Source of the DNA: Micromonospora sp. PLK6-60
Lineage (GTDB): Bacteria; Actinomycetota; Actinomycetes; Mycobacteriales; Micromonosporaceae
Assembly: GCF_019890675.1 (NCBI RefSeq)
Contig: NZ_JAIOAA010000005.1
Coordinates: forward strand, 62,001 to 126,000
Reading direction: 5' to 3'
DNA: 64,000 bases
The notes below the pieces were generated by a model that was given only the letters and a program-made list of their open reading frames with translations, searched no databases and had not been told where the DNA came from. This document shows, piece after piece, positions 1 through 8,907 of the stretch; the stretch's first letter is position 1; each line of letters starts with the position of its first letter. Position numbers and translations under genes: made by a program.

Positions 1-31
1 GGCTTGCCGGAAGGAGCTATCGTCCGGACCC

Positions 32-661
32 GTGGCCCGCCCCCTCATGATCGCGCTCGTCGGCGTCGACGGATCCGGCAAGAGCACCCAGGCCCGGGCC
101 CTGGCCCGGCGGCTGACCGACCAGGGGGTACCGGCCCGCTACTTCGAGAACGCCGGTGGCCGCCCGCTGTGGAACCGGCTGGCCCGCGCGCTCGGCCGCC
201 GAGACGGGATGGCGCTGTTCGGCCGTACCTGCTATCCGCTGCTGGAGGCGACGGTGCGCGCGGTGGCGATGGTGCGCACGCTGCTCTGGTCGCGGCTGAC
301 CGGGCGGGTGGCGGTGCTGGACCGGTGGACGTACTGCCAACACGTGATCATGGCGGCGCGGGGTGACCGGGGCCGGCGGCTGGTCCGCGCGGCGTACGCG
401 GTCTTTCCTCGGCCGGACGTGGTCTGCTTCCTGGCGGTGCCGCCGGAGGTGGCGCAGGCCCGGGTGCTGGCCCGGGGCATCGACACCGAGGAGCTGGCGC
501 ACCTGACCGCGCTGGACGCCGGCTACCGGGCGCTGCCGGAGTTCGGCTCCTTCGTGGTGATCGACGGCGACGGCACCCCGGACGAGGTCGCCGCCGCGCT
601 GGACCGGGTGGCCGGAGCGCTGGCCGGCGATCGGCGGTCCGGCGGGCCGCGCGCACGGTAA
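32..661 (+). CDS. Thymidylate-kinase-like P-loop nucleotide kinase
   Basis: The P-loop GVDGSGKST lies near residues 11-19 and a later DRW motif fits the DR(Y/F/W) element of dTMP kinases, which transfer phosphate from ATP to dTMP. At 209 aa the length matches the family. Overall similarity looks loose (the LID region is hard to place), so the substrate could be another nucleotide or a sugar. The GTG start has an AAGGAG 15 nt upstream, which is rather far. The frame stays open to the left edge of the window, so the true start may lie outside it; an internal ATG at 47 is too close to the P-loop to be preferred. Confidence 0.75.
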   Translation: MARPLMIALVGVDGSGKSTQARALARRLTDQGVPARYFENAGGRPLWNRLARALGRRDGMALFGRTCYPLLEATVRAVAMVRTLLWSRLTGRVAVLDRWTYCQHVIMAARGDRGRRLVRAAYAVFPRPDVVCFLAVPPEVAQARVLARGIDTEELAHLTALDAGYRALPEFGSFVVIDGDGTPDEVAAALDRVAGALAGDRRSGGPRAR

Positions 662-670
662 CTTGTGATC

Positions 671-1084
671 ATGGAATATCGCCTGGTCGACCGGCTGCCC
701 ACGGTCGAGGAGTTCGTCGCCGTCACCCGTGCGGTGGGCTGGGGCGACGCGTACGACCCGGCGGCCATCCCGGCCTCGCTGGCGGCCAGCGTGCACGCCG
801 TGGTGGCCGAGGAGGGCGACCGGGTGATCGGGCTCGGCCGACTGATCGGCGACGGGGCGATCTACTACTACCTTCAGGACCTGGCCGTGCTGCCCGAGCG
901 GCAGCGGCGCGGGGTCGGCGCGGCCATCCTGCGCCGGCTGGAGGAGTGGATCGCCCCCCGCGCCTCGCCCCGCACCTTCGTCGGGCTCTTCGCCGCCGGG
1001 GAGTCCGTCGGCCTCTACCGCCGCTTCGGCTACGCCGTGCACGACGGCATGACCGGCATGTTCCGCGTGGGCCCACTGGTGTAA
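671..1084 (+). CDS. GNAT-family N-acetyltransferase
   Basis: This 137-aa protein has the GNAT acetyl-CoA loop RQRRGVGAAI, preceded by the beta-4 strand segment YYLQDLAVLP, and a C-terminal LYRRFGY segment typical of small acetyltransferases. It probably moves an acetyl group from acetyl-CoA to a small amine or a protein N-terminus; the substrate cannot be read from sequence. The start may be ATG 671 or GTG 665, two codons earlier. It follows the kinase gene by 9 nt and ends directly at a large palindrome, so the two genes may be co-transcribed. Confidence 0.8.
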   Translation: MEYRLVDRLPTVEEFVAVTRAVGWGDAYDPAAIPASLAASVHAVVAEEGDRVIGLGRLIGDGAIYYYLQDLAVLPERQRRGVGAAILRRLEEWIAPRASPRTFVGLFAAGESVGLYRRFGYAVHDGMTGMFRVGPLV

Positions 1085-1136
1085 GGAGGGGCCCCTTATT
1101 AACAGACGTCTGTTAATAAGGGGCCCCTCCTTACAC
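1085..1136. repeat. Long perfect palindrome, family 1 copy 1 (terminator-like)
   Basis: About 50 nt form a perfect inverted repeat with arms AAGGAGGGGCCCCTTATTAA and its complement, centred on a CAGACGTCTG core. It lies exactly between two convergent genes, so it probably terminates both. Related copies are at 11657-11712 and 29503-29556, which share the GTTAA plus GGGGCCCC arrangement. Confidence 0.85.
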
Positions 1137-1137
1137 C

Positions 1138-3336
1138 TCAGCCGCGGCGGCCCTGGAGCCAGCGGAGGATGTCCGGCGGCAGCCCGGGGTCCTGCTGCGG
1201 GGTGGGGCTGGGGGTCGGCGGCGTCGGGCGCGGCGGTTCCGGGCGCTTCGGGTCACCGGCCAGCTCCGGGCTCGGCGCGGTGAAGTCGCGCACCGGCAGG
1301 CCGTCGACGGCGGTGCGGATGGTGCGGGCCACCGCGTCGATCACCTTGGCCTGCACCGCCGAGCCGACCAGGTCGGTGGAGTCGTCCGGGTTGGCCGCGA
1401 TGCCGGCCACGGCGACCTGCGGGGTGAAGCCGACGAAGGTCTCGGTGGCGTTCTTCTCCGAGCTGCCGGTCTTGCCGGCGACCGGGCGGTCGACGATCCG
1501 GTCCACCGCGGTGGCCGTGCCGCCGTTGCACTGCCCGTACGCCGACTGCTGGCCGACCGGGCAGCGCGCCGCGTCGGTCGCGGCCCGGGCCACGTCCTCC
1601 GAGAGCACCCGCTTGCAGGACGGCTCGCCCACCGGCACCTTGGTGCCGTCCGGCGCGGTCACCGACACCACCGGCGTCGGGGTGCAGTACGTGCCCTCGG
1701 CGGCCACGGTGGCGTACGCGTTGGCCAGGTCGAGCGGGGTGGTGGCGGCCACGCCGAGGGTGAAGGCCCCCCAGTTGTGCGCGTCGTGCGCGGCGAAGTC
1801 GGCGTCGGCCTGGGCCCGGAAGGTGATGCCGAGGCGCTGGGCCATCTCCACCACCTTGTCCTCGCCGACCTGCTCGGCCAGCCAGACGAAGTAGGTGTTG
1901 ACCGAGCGGCCGAAGCCGTCCCACATCATCCGGTAGCCGTCCATCCGCTCCGGGTTGGCGTTGGCCGGGCACCACTTGCCGTCGCAGTTGCCCTCGCCGT
2001 CGTCGGCGTACCGGGTGGGCAGCCTGCTGGGGGCGTCGAAGCCGGTGGCCAGGGGACGTCCGGACTCCAGCGCGGCGAGCATGGTGAACAGCTTGAAACT
2101 CGATCCCGCCTGGTATCCCTGGACGCTGCCGCCGCCGGAGACCAGCGGGTTGACGGTCTCGCCGCTGCCCAGGCCGTACGTGCGGTTGACCGCCATGGCG
2201 AGCACCCGGCCGGTGCCCGGCTCGACGGCCGCGATGGGCAGCGCCCGCTTGTCGTCGGCCGGGTAGACCTTGCGGGCCTCGGCCACGGCGGTGGCCTGCA
2301 CGTCGGGGTCGAGCGAGGTGACCACCCGGTAGCCGCCGCGGCGCAGCGCCTGCTCGCGCTCGGCCACGGTGGCGCCGAACGCGGGCTGCGCCAGCCACCA
2401 GCGGCGCAGGTAGTCGCAGAAGAAGCCGGTGTCGGCGGTGGCGGTGACCGCGCACCCGTTGGGCTGCGCGGTGGGGTGCAGGGCCAGCTTCTCGGCCTTG
2501 GCCCGCGCGGCCTGCTCAGCGGTGATCTTGCCGGTTTCGGCCATCGCGTCCAGCACGTACCCGCGCCGGTCCAGCGCGGCCTGCTGGTCGCCGCCGATGG
2601 GGCTGTACTGGTCGGGCGACTGGACCAGGCCGGCGAGCAGGGCCGACTCGGCCAGGGTCAGGTCCGCCGGGGACTTGGCGAAGTAGCGCTGACTGGCCGC
2701 CGCGATCCCGTACGCCCCGGAGCCGAAGTACGCGATGTTGAGGTAGCGGTTGAGGATCTCGTCCTTGCTGAGCCGGTCCTCCAGCGCGGTGGCGTACCGG
2801 ATCTCCTGGAGCTTGCGGCCGAGGGTCTGCTCGGTGGCCGCGGCCCGGTCCGCCGCGCTGAGGCTGGGGTCGGTCTTGAGCACGTTGCGCACGTACTGCA
2901 TGGTCAGCGTCGAGCCGCCCTGGGTGTTGCCGCCGGTCACGTTGGCGACCAGCGCCCGGGCCATGCCGCGCAGGTCGGCGCCGCCGTGGGAGTAGAACCG
3001 CCGGTCCTCGGCGGCCACGATCGCCTGGCGCATCACCGGCGCGATCTCGGCCAGCGGGACGTCGCTGCGGTTCACGTCGTAGAACGTGGTGAGCAGCGTC
3101 GCGCCGTCCTTGGCGTAGAGGTAGGAGCGCTGCGGCTGGGCGGGGGTACGCAGCGCGTCCGGCAGGTCGTCGTAGGCCGCCAGGCCGGCCTTGGCGGCGT
3201 ACCCGCCGAGCAGGCTGCCGGGGAGCGCGGCGACCGCGACGGCGAGGCCGACGAGCAAGCCGGCGAGCAGCACGGTGAACAGCCGCGTCAGCGGCGACCG
3301 GGGTCGGGGCATGGCTGCAAGGATGTCCAGCGGCAC
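1138..3336 (-). CDS. Class A penicillin-binding protein (bifunctional peptidoglycan synthase)
   Basis: This 732-aa membrane-anchored enzyme polymerises and crosslinks peptidoglycan. After a short cytosolic tail and one membrane segment (about residues 17-45) comes a GT51 transglycosylase domain with the signature EDRRFYSHGG and the QGGSTLTMQ motif. The transpeptidase domain follows, with SSFK (Ser near 411), an SVN-type motif (GRSVNTYF) and KTGSS (near 620). The C-terminus is a Pro/Thr-rich tail. The GTG at 3336 lacks a clear ribosome site, and the ATG at 3312 (residue 9) is an equally good start. The gene converges on the palindrome at 1085. Confidence 0.95.
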   Translation of the reverse strand: MPLDILAAMPRPRSPLTRLFTVLLAGLLVGLAVAVAALPGSLLGGYAAKAGLAAYDDLPDALRTPAQPQRSYLYAKDGATLLTTFYDVNRSDVPLAEIAPVMRQAIVAAEDRRFYSHGGADLRGMARALVANVTGGNTQGGSTLTMQYVRNVLKTDPSLSAADRAAATEQTLGRKLQEIRYATALEDRLSKDEILNRYLNIAYFGSGAYGIAAASQRYFAKSPADLTLAESALLAGLVQSPDQYSPIGGDQQAALDRRGYVLDAMAETGKITAEQAARAKAEKLALHPTAQPNGCAVTATADTGFFCDYLRRWWLAQPAFGATVAEREQALRRGGYRVVTSLDPDVQATAVAEARKVYPADDKRALPIAAVEPGTGRVLAMAVNRTYGLGSGETVNPLVSGGGSVQGYQAGSSFKLFTMLAALESGRPLATGFDAPSRLPTRYADDGEGNCDGKWCPANANPERMDGYRMMWDGFGRSVNTYFVWLAEQVGEDKVVEMAQRLGITFRAQADADFAAHDAHNWGAFTLGVAATTPLDLANAYATVAAEGTYCTPTPVVSVTAPDGTKVPVGEPSCKRVLSEDVARAATDAARCPVGQQSAYGQCNGGTATAVDRIVDRPVAGKTGSSEKNATETFVGFTPQVAVAGIAANPDDSTDLVGSAVQAKVIDAVARTIRTAVDGLPVRDFTAPSPELAGDPKRPEPPRPTPPTPSPTPQQDPGLPPDILRWLQGRRG

Positions 3337-3456
3337 CGGCAGCGGGCTACTCCGGCACGCGATTGTCAGCTAACTCACCGTGACCTGCCAGCATTCTCCC
3401 CACCCCACCCCCCTCCCGTCCCCGCCGTCCCCCGCGTCCCCACCCCACCCGCTTGC

Positions 3457-3516
3457 GTCGATCATGAAGTTTGCGTCGCAAAGGGCGATCGAGCCGACGC
3501 AAACCTCATGATCGAC
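3457..3516. repeat. Intergenic inverted repeat
   Basis: Arms of about 21 nt (GTCGATCATGAAGTTTGCGTC and a near-complement with one transition) flank an 18-nt loop. They sit in the 224-nt gap between the penicillin-binding protein gene and the membrane protein gene at 3561. The flanks are unusually homopolymeric (C-rich left, G-rich right). It may be a terminator for the gene at 3561 or a dispersed palindromic element. Confidence 0.7.
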
Positions 3517-3560
3517 CGGGAGGGGCCGGGGGGGGGCGGGAGGGGGCGGGAGGGGGTGGG

Positions 3561-4364
3561 TCAGGCGGCGGGGAGGGGGCCTTGGGGGGCGTCGGGGGGT
3601 GGCGGGGCGGCGACCACGCTGGCGGTGGCGGCGTCGCGGGCGATGGCCTGGGGCACCAGGCGGCCGGAGCGGTAGCCGATGCCGATGCCGGCGATCAGCA
3701 CGAAGATGGCGCCGAAGGTCTGCAGCGAGCCGATCAGGGCGCCACCGAGGCCGAGCAGCGGGGCGGCGATCATCAGCATCGCCCCGTCGCCGTAGGAGAA
3801 GGCCCCGGACCGGGCCACCGACCAGCCGACGAGCAGCCAGCCCGCGCTGTAGAACGTGGCGCCGGCCAGCACCACCGACCGGGCGGTGACGCCGAAGACC
3901 GGGGTCTGCTCGGCCAGCCCGGCGAAGGGCAGCATGAACACGGTGCCGGCGATGCTGGCCAGCAGCCCGGCCGCGGCCACCCGCCGGCTGCGGGTCGCGG
4001 CCAGCAGGCCGGTCAGCGCCAGCAGCGCGAGCAGCCCGAGCCAGACCGCCGCCACCCAGCCGACCAGGTACAGCGGGCTGCCGTCGGCGGGATAGGGGGC
4101 GCGGCCCACGCCGCCGTCGCTGGCCATCGCCACCACGCCGTAGAGGACCGCGTACGCGGGCAGCAGCCAGACCGCCGCGCGGGCGAAGCGCCGCACCGAC
4201 CAGGCCCAGCTCGCGTTGGTGGCCGGCGCGGCCGGAGCGGGGTCGCCGACGAACGGCAGCACCCCGAACCCGCCGCCGGCCCGCCGGCTGCCCAGCGGCC
4301 CGGCCGGGTCGTGCGCGCCGGGCACCGGGGTCCGGGAGAAGAGGCGGTTCGCCGGGTCCTTCAT
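3561..4364 (-). CDS. Multi-pass membrane protein of unknown function
   Basis: I do not recognise this 267-aa protein. It has an N-terminal cytosolic stretch of about 55 residues and then roughly six or seven hydrophobic segments (for example AVWLLPAYAVLYGVVAMA and FGAIFVLIAGIGIGY), ending in an Ala/Pro-rich tail. No catalytic or transport signature is visible. A GAGGTG ribosome site sits a few bases before the ATG at 4364. It lies downstream of the NfeD/SPFH pair on the same strand but is separated from it by a palindrome, so it is probably its own unit. Confidence 0.65.
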   Translation of the reverse strand: MKDPANRLFSRTPVPGAHDPAGPLGSRRAGGGFGVLPFVGDPAPAAPATNASWAWSVRRFARAAVWLLPAYAVLYGVVAMASDGGVGRAPYPADGSPLYLVGWVAAVWLGLLALLALTGLLAATRSRRVAAAGLLASIAGTVFMLPFAGLAEQTPVFGVTARSVVLAGATFYSAGWLLVGWSVARSGAFSYGDGAMLMIAAPLLGLGGALIGSLQTFGAIFVLIAGIGIGYRSGRLVPQAIARDAATASVVAAPPPPDAPQGPLPAA

Positions 4365-4405
4365 GCGTCACCTCGCTCGGCTCCGACGGGCGGCGGGGGA
4401 CGCAC

Positions 4406-4468
4406 CGGCGCCCCGGTCCTGGCCACCACCCGTCTCTTCGACCGATGGTGGCAGGCACCGGGGCGCCG
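4406..4468. terminator. Inverted repeat downstream of the SPFH gene
   Basis: The arms CGGCGCCCCGGT (4406-4417) and ACCGGGGCGCCG (4457-4468) are perfectly complementary and extend imperfectly inward through CCACCA/GGTGG. The element lies just past the 3' end of the SPFH gene and upstream of the membrane protein start, consistent with a factor-independent terminator. Confidence 0.6.
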
Positions 4469-4514
4469 TATGAGCAGTTTTCGCATTTACCGCCCGAGGA
4501 CCGGGCGGACCGGA

Positions 4515-5624
4515 TCAGCCCCGCTCGCGCTGATCCGCCGGGTCGTTCACCAGGCTGTCCGTCGAGACCGGCTCCGGTGCGGGCAGCCCCTGCGGACCCT
4601 TCCCGCCGGTGGCCTGCGCCTCGGCGACGCGTACCTCGTCGTGGATCTCCCGGGCGGCGATGGCCGCGGCCTCGGCCGCCTCCGCGGCCTCCCGCTCCAC
4701 CTCGCTGGCGGTGTCCCGGGCCTCCGGCGCCGGCACGTCGCCGGCCATCCGGCTGAGCCCGCCCAGCGCGCCGCCCATGCCCTCCAGGGCCTTGGTCAGC
4801 TCGGTCGGCACGATCCAGACCTTGTTGGCGGTGCCGTTGGCGATCTGCGGCAGCGCCTGGAGGTATTGGTAGGCGAGCACCTTCTGGCTCGGGTTGGCGG
4901 TGTGGATCGCGTCGAAGACGGTACGGATCGCCTTCGCCTGACCCTCGGCCTGCAGGATCCGGGCCTGCCGGTCACCGTCGGCGCGCAGCACAGCGGCCTG
5001 CTTCTCACCCTCGGCGGAGAGGATCTGCGACTGCTTGTGCCCCTCGGCGTTGAGGATGGCCGCGCGGCGGTCCCGCTCGGCGCGCATCTGCTTCTCCATC
5101 GAGTCGCGGATGCTCGGCGGCGGCTCGATCGCCTTGATCTCCACCCGGGTCACCTTGATGCCCCAGCGGCCGGTGGTCTCGTCCAGCACCCCGGACAGGT
5201 GCCGGTTGATCTCCTCGCGGCTGGTCAGCGCCCGCTCCAGGTCGAGCGAACCGATAACGTTACGCAGGGTGGTGACGGTGAGCTGCTCGATGGCCTGGAT
5301 GAAGTTGGCGATCTCGTAGGTGGCCCGGACCGAGTCGACCACCTTGTAGTAGAGCACCGTGTCGATCGAGACGACCAGGTTGTCCGAGGTGATCACCGGC
5401 TGCGGCGGGAAGCTGACCACCTGCTCCCGCATGTCGACCTTGGTCCGCACCGCGTCGATGAACGGGACCAGGATGTTCAGCCCCGGGCTCAACGTCTTCT
5501 TGTATTTGCCCAGCCGCTCCACCACGTCCTGGCGCTGCTGCGGCACGATGCGCACCGCCTTGGCCAGGGTGATGACCGCGACCAGCGCCACGGCTATCAG
5601 CAGGACCGGGAGAACGAATTCCAT
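4515..5624 (-). CDS. SPFH/band 7 (stomatin-like) membrane protein
   Basis: One N-terminal membrane segment (about residues 5-22) is followed by the SPFH domain (VRIVPQQRQDVVERLGKY and onward). A long Ala/Glu/Gln-rich coiled coil follows (RAERDRRAAILNAEGHKQSQ, then repeats of AEG and ADG). These proteins assemble large rings that organise membrane microdomains. The 369-aa length suits the QmcA/YbbK type. It starts 4 nt after the NfeD gene stops, the classic NfeD-SPFH pairing. The C-terminal tail is acidic and Ala-rich. Confidence 0.92.
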   Translation of the reverse strand: MEFVLPVLLIAVALVAVITLAKAVRIVPQQRQDVVERLGKYKKTLSPGLNILVPFIDAVRTKVDMREQVVSFPPQPVITSDNLVVSIDTVLYYKVVDSVRATYEIANFIQAIEQLTVTTLRNVIGSLDLERALTSREEINRHLSGVLDETTGRWGIKVTRVEIKAIEPPPSIRDSMEKQMRAERDRRAAILNAEGHKQSQILSAEGEKQAAVLRADGDRQARILQAEGQAKAIRTVFDAIHTANPSQKVLAYQYLQALPQIANGTANKVWIVPTELTKALEGMGGALGGLSRMAGDVPAPEARDTASEVEREAAEAAEAAAIAAREIHDEVRVAEAQATGGKGPQGLPAPEPVSTDSLVNDPADQRERG

Positions 5625-5628
5625 CTAG

Positions 5629-6135
5629 TCACCTTTTCGCTTCGGGTAGCTCCCCGGAAGGAGAAATGTCATCTCGCCACACCAGGGCGGTGGCACCTCG
5701 CACCTGGACCACCTGCGCCCGCTCGCCCGGCGCGAACACCTGGGTCGCGTCGTACGCGCGGGCCTGCCACAACTCGCCGTCGATCTTGACGAGGCCGTGG
5801 TCGGTGTCGACCCGTTCCAGCACCAGTGCCGAGCTGCCCTCGATCGCCTCCACGCCGAACGGCTGATCGCCGCTCTCCATCGCCGACATCCGATGCCGGC
5901 GCAGCGTCGGCCGGACGCCGAGCACCGTCAACGCGGACACCACCGCGAAGACGACCGCCTGCACCTCGACCGGCGCGCCGAGCGCGGCGGCACCGGCCGC
6001 GGCCAGCGCACCGACCGCGAACATGATCAAGAACAGGGTCGTCGTGAAGATCTCGGCGACCGCCAGCACCGCTCCCAGAACGATCCACCACACCGCGTCC
6101 ACCCACCGATCGTGACACGCCAACGCACGTGTCAT
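5629..6135 (-). CDS. NfeD-family membrane protein
   Basis: Two or three membrane segments (WWIVLGAVLAVAEIFTTTLF and the following Ala-rich helix) precede an OB-fold domain with the segments LVKIDGELWQARA and VVQVRGATALV, as expected for NfeD-like partners of SPFH proteins. The ATG at 6135 gives 168 aa. GTG 6102, just before the first membrane helix, may be the better start. It is the first gene of a two-gene operon with the SPFH gene. Confidence 0.88.
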   Translation of the reverse strand: MTRALACHDRWVDAVWWIVLGAVLAVAEIFTTTLFLIMFAVGALAAAGAAALGAPVEVQAVVFAVVSALTVLGVRPTLRRHRMSAMESGDQPFGVEAIEGSSALVLERVDTDHGLVKIDGELWQARAYDATQVFAPGERAQVVQVRGATALVWRDDISPSGELPEAKR

Positions 6136-6190
6136 CGAACTGTCATGATCGGTACGCTCGGGGCGCCGCCTGCCCCGAGGAGAGATCACC

Positions 6191-7510
6191 GTGTCACTGC
6201 TACCCGCCACCGCCCGCCGGATCGACGACCTCGTCGCCCGCGCGCAGGCCGAGGGGCGCGCCCCGTCGCTGGTCGTCGGCGTGGTCCGGGACGGGACGCC
6301 GGCCCACGTGGCGACTGCCGGTGAGCACCCCCGGCCGGACGCCGACCTGCAGTACCGGCTCGGCTCGATCAGCAAGACGATGACCGCGGTGCTGGTCATG
6401 CAGCAGCGCGACGCCGGCCGGCTCGCCCTGGACGACCCGCTGGAGCGGCACCTGCCCGGCACCCCCGTCGGCGCGCTGACCCTGCGGCAGCTCCTCGGCC
6501 ACGCCAGCGGACTGCAACGCGAGCCGGACGGCCACTGGTGGGAACGGCACGAGGGCGGCGACCTGGCCACGCTGGTCGCCGGGCTCACCCCGGACAAGGT
6601 CGCCTTCCCGCCGCACCGGGCCTACCACTACTCGAACCTGGCGTACGGGCTGCTCGGCGGGGTGCTGGAGGCGGTGACCGGGACCCCGTGGTTCGCGCTG
6701 CTGCGCGAGCGGGTGCTCGAACCGCTGGGGCTGCGGCGGACCACCTACCAGGCCACCGAGCCGTTCGCCCGCGGCTACGTCGTACACCCGTTCCACGACA
6801 CGTTGCGCGAGGAGCCGCGGACCGACACCGGGGCGATGGCCCCGGCCGGGCAGCTCTGGTCCACCGCGACGGACCTGGCCCGCTGGGCGGCGTTCCTCGC
6901 CGACCCCGATCCGGCGGTGCTCGCCCCGGCCACCCTCACCGAGATGTGCGTGCCGGTGGCGATCAACGACCTGGAGTCCTGGCGCGGCGGCCACGGCCTC
7001 GGCGTGGAGCTCTACCGGGTCGGCGACCGGGTGTACGTCGGCCACGGCGGCTCGATGCCCGGCTACGTGGCCGGGCTGGCCGTGCACCGGCCCAGCCGCA
7101 CCGCGGCGATCAGCTTCGCCAACTCGTACGGACTGGGCAACGGCCACCACATCGTCGGGCTGGCCCGGCAGGCGCTCACCGAGGTGCTGGACGCCGAGCC
7201 GGCCCGGCCGCCCGCCTGGCGTCCGGTCACCACCGCGCCGGGCGCGGAGCTGACCGAACTCACCGGCCGCTGGTGGTGGATGGGCCTCGAGTACGAGTTC
7301 CGGCCCGACCCCGGCACCGGTGACCTGCTCGGCGGGCCGGTCGGGCTGCCCACCCTGCGGTTCACCCCCGAGCGGCCGGACCGCTGGCGGGGGCGCTCCG
7401 GCGGCCAGCACGGGGAGATCCTGGCCGTGCTGCGCGACGAGGCCGGGCGGCCGGTCGCCCTGGACATCGGCACCTTCGTCTTCACCCGGACCCCCGACCA
7501 GGAGCCCTGA
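6191..7510 (+). CDS. Serine beta-lactamase-like hydrolase (PF00144 type)
   Basis: This 439-aa protein has the three active-site motifs of the class C beta-lactamase/DD-peptidase fold: SISK (YRLGSISKTM), the tyrosine motif YSN (YHYSNLAYG) and HGG (VGHGGSMPGY). A C-terminal domain of about 110 residues follows, as in many esterase-like members. No signal peptide is apparent, so it is probably cytosolic and may act as an esterase or peptidase rather than a true beta-lactamase. The GTG start has a good GAGGAGAG site upstream. It is divergent from nfeD. Confidence 0.88.
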   Translation: MSLLPATARRIDDLVARAQAEGRAPSLVVGVVRDGTPAHVATAGEHPRPDADLQYRLGSISKTMTAVLVMQQRDAGRLALDDPLERHLPGTPVGALTLRQLLGHASGLQREPDGHWWERHEGGDLATLVAGLTPDKVAFPPHRAYHYSNLAYGLLGGVLEAVTGTPWFALLRERVLEPLGLRRTTYQATEPFARGYVVHPFHDTLREEPRTDTGAMAPAGQLWSTATDLARWAAFLADPDPAVLAPATLTEMCVPVAINDLESWRGGHGLGVELYRVGDRVYVGHGGSMPGYVAGLAVHRPSRTAAISFANSYGLGNGHHIVGLARQALTEVLDAEPARPPAWRPVTTAPGAELTELTGRWWWMGLEYEFRPDPGTGDLLGGPVGLPTLRFTPERPDRWRGRSGGQHGEILAVLRDEAGRPVALDIGTFVFTRTPDQEP

Positions 7511-7602
7511 CCCGCACCGCCGCGCCCGTCGGACGCGGCCAGGCCGGCCACCCGCCGATTGCTGAGCGTCACGTCCCCGCCCTAGCCCCACCCCCACGCC
7601 GA

Positions 7603-7732
7603 CGCTTTGCTCTGCTGCCGCGGAGGCAACAGTCACCAGGTGTGGCCGGCCGGCCGGCTGGACCGACCACCAGTCACCGGCGAAGCCCCTGATCAGGGCC
7701 GGTGTTGCCCGGGCGGAAGCAGAGCAAAGGCG
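7603..7732. repeat. Large imperfect hairpin in the 7511-7866 intergenic region
   Basis: The arms at 7603-7630 and 7704-7732 both contain the core CTTTGCTCTGCT or its complement and pair over about 28 nt with one bulge; about 73 nt lie between. It occupies the 356-nt gap between the convergent genes ending at 7510 and 7867. I see no gene in this gap. It may be a bidirectional terminator or a small structured RNA. Confidence 0.6.
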
Positions 7733-7866
7733 GCGAGAGCGGTGTGGCCGGAGCCCGCGTCGGTCACGGTGAGTGGCCAAGCGATGTGGTCACCGGCAGT
7801 ACGCGCGCCGGCGGCATCGTCGGTGCGTTCGCTCGGCGGGCGGGGCGGGGCGGGGGCGGCGGGCGA

Positions 7867-8679
7867 TCAGGACGGTTCGGTGACGAAGTCGATCAACCGC
7901 TCCATGGCGTTGATCAGCGGCGTCTCCACGTCGGAGAAGCTGTCCACCCGGGACAGGATGTGCCGCCACATGTCCGCCGGCTCGGCCACCCCGAGGGCCG
8001 CGCAGACCCCCTCCTTCCACGGCCGTCCCGGGGGCACCACCGGCCACGCCGCGATGCCCAGCGCCCGCGGCTTCACCGCCTGCCAGACGTCGACGTACGG
8101 GTGGCCGGTGACCAGCACGTGCGGGGACGTCACCCGGGCCACGATCCGGCTCTCCTTCGAGCCCGGCACCAGATGGTCGACGAGCACGCCGAGACGCCGG
8201 CCTGGGCCGGGGGCGAAGGCGCGTACCTCGGCGTCGAGGGCGTCGATGCCGTCCAGCGGCTCGACCACCACGCCCTCGATCCGCAGGTCGTCGCCCCAGA
8301 TCCGCTCGACCAGCGCGGCGTCGTGCACGCCCTCCACCCAGATCCGGCTGGCCTGGGCGACCCGGGCCCGGACGTTGTCCACGGCGATCGAGCCGGAGGC
8401 GGTACGCCGGCGGGCCGCCGGCACCGGCGCCCGGGCCGGCCGGCGCAGCGTCACCGGCTTGCCGTCGAGCAGGAAGGCGGCGGGCAGCATCGGGAAGTTG
8501 CGCCGCCGGCCGTGCCGGTCCTCCAGCACCACCGCGCCCGACTCGAAGCCGACCACCGCGCCGCAGAAGCCCGAGTCGGCGTCCTCGACCACCAGCTCCG
8601 GCTCGGCGTCCACCTCGGGGATCGCCTTGCGCCGCCGCCAGTTCCCCGACAGCACGTCCTCGCTGTATCGCCCGGCCAT
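7867..8679 (-). CDS. DUF3097-family protein
   Basis: The 270-aa sequence begins MAGRYSEDVLSGNWRRRKAI and carries RIWVEGVHDAALVERIWGDD, a Toprim-like stretch that I associate with the actinobacterial DUF3097 family, plus VDHLVPGSKESRI. Toprim-like proteins bind metal and often act on nucleic acids, but the role of this family is not known to me. A frame open much further upstream makes the start uncertain. ATG 8679 is chosen because similarity to the family pattern begins there; GTG 8688 is an alternative. Confidence 0.75.
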   Translation of the reverse strand: MAGRYSEDVLSGNWRRRKAIPEVDAEPELVVEDADSGFCGAVVGFESGAVVLEDRHGRRRNFPMLPAAFLLDGKPVTLRRPARAPVPAARRRTASGSIAVDNVRARVAQASRIWVEGVHDAALVERIWGDDLRIEGVVVEPLDGIDALDAEVRAFAPGPGRRLGVLVDHLVPGSKESRIVARVTSPHVLVTGHPYVDVWQAVKPRALGIAAWPVVPPGRPWKEGVCAALGVAEPADMWRHILSRVDSFSDVETPLINAMERLIDFVTEPS

Positions 8680-8907
8680 GTCGATCACGCTAACCCGCTC
8701 GCCGCTCGGGTACCCGCCGACGCGCCGCCCCACCCGTACTCCGGCAGCCGGTCGGCCGTCGGTGGGGCCGCCGGGTGGCGCGGCCCGCAGGTGCGCAGGG
8801 AGCGGGCCGGAGGGCGGCAAAGCGGGCGAACGGCGTAGTTGGGGGCAGCCGGCGACGGGCGGGCGGCAGTCGAGACAGGGACGGCCGTCAGCACGTACCC
8901 TTTCGGC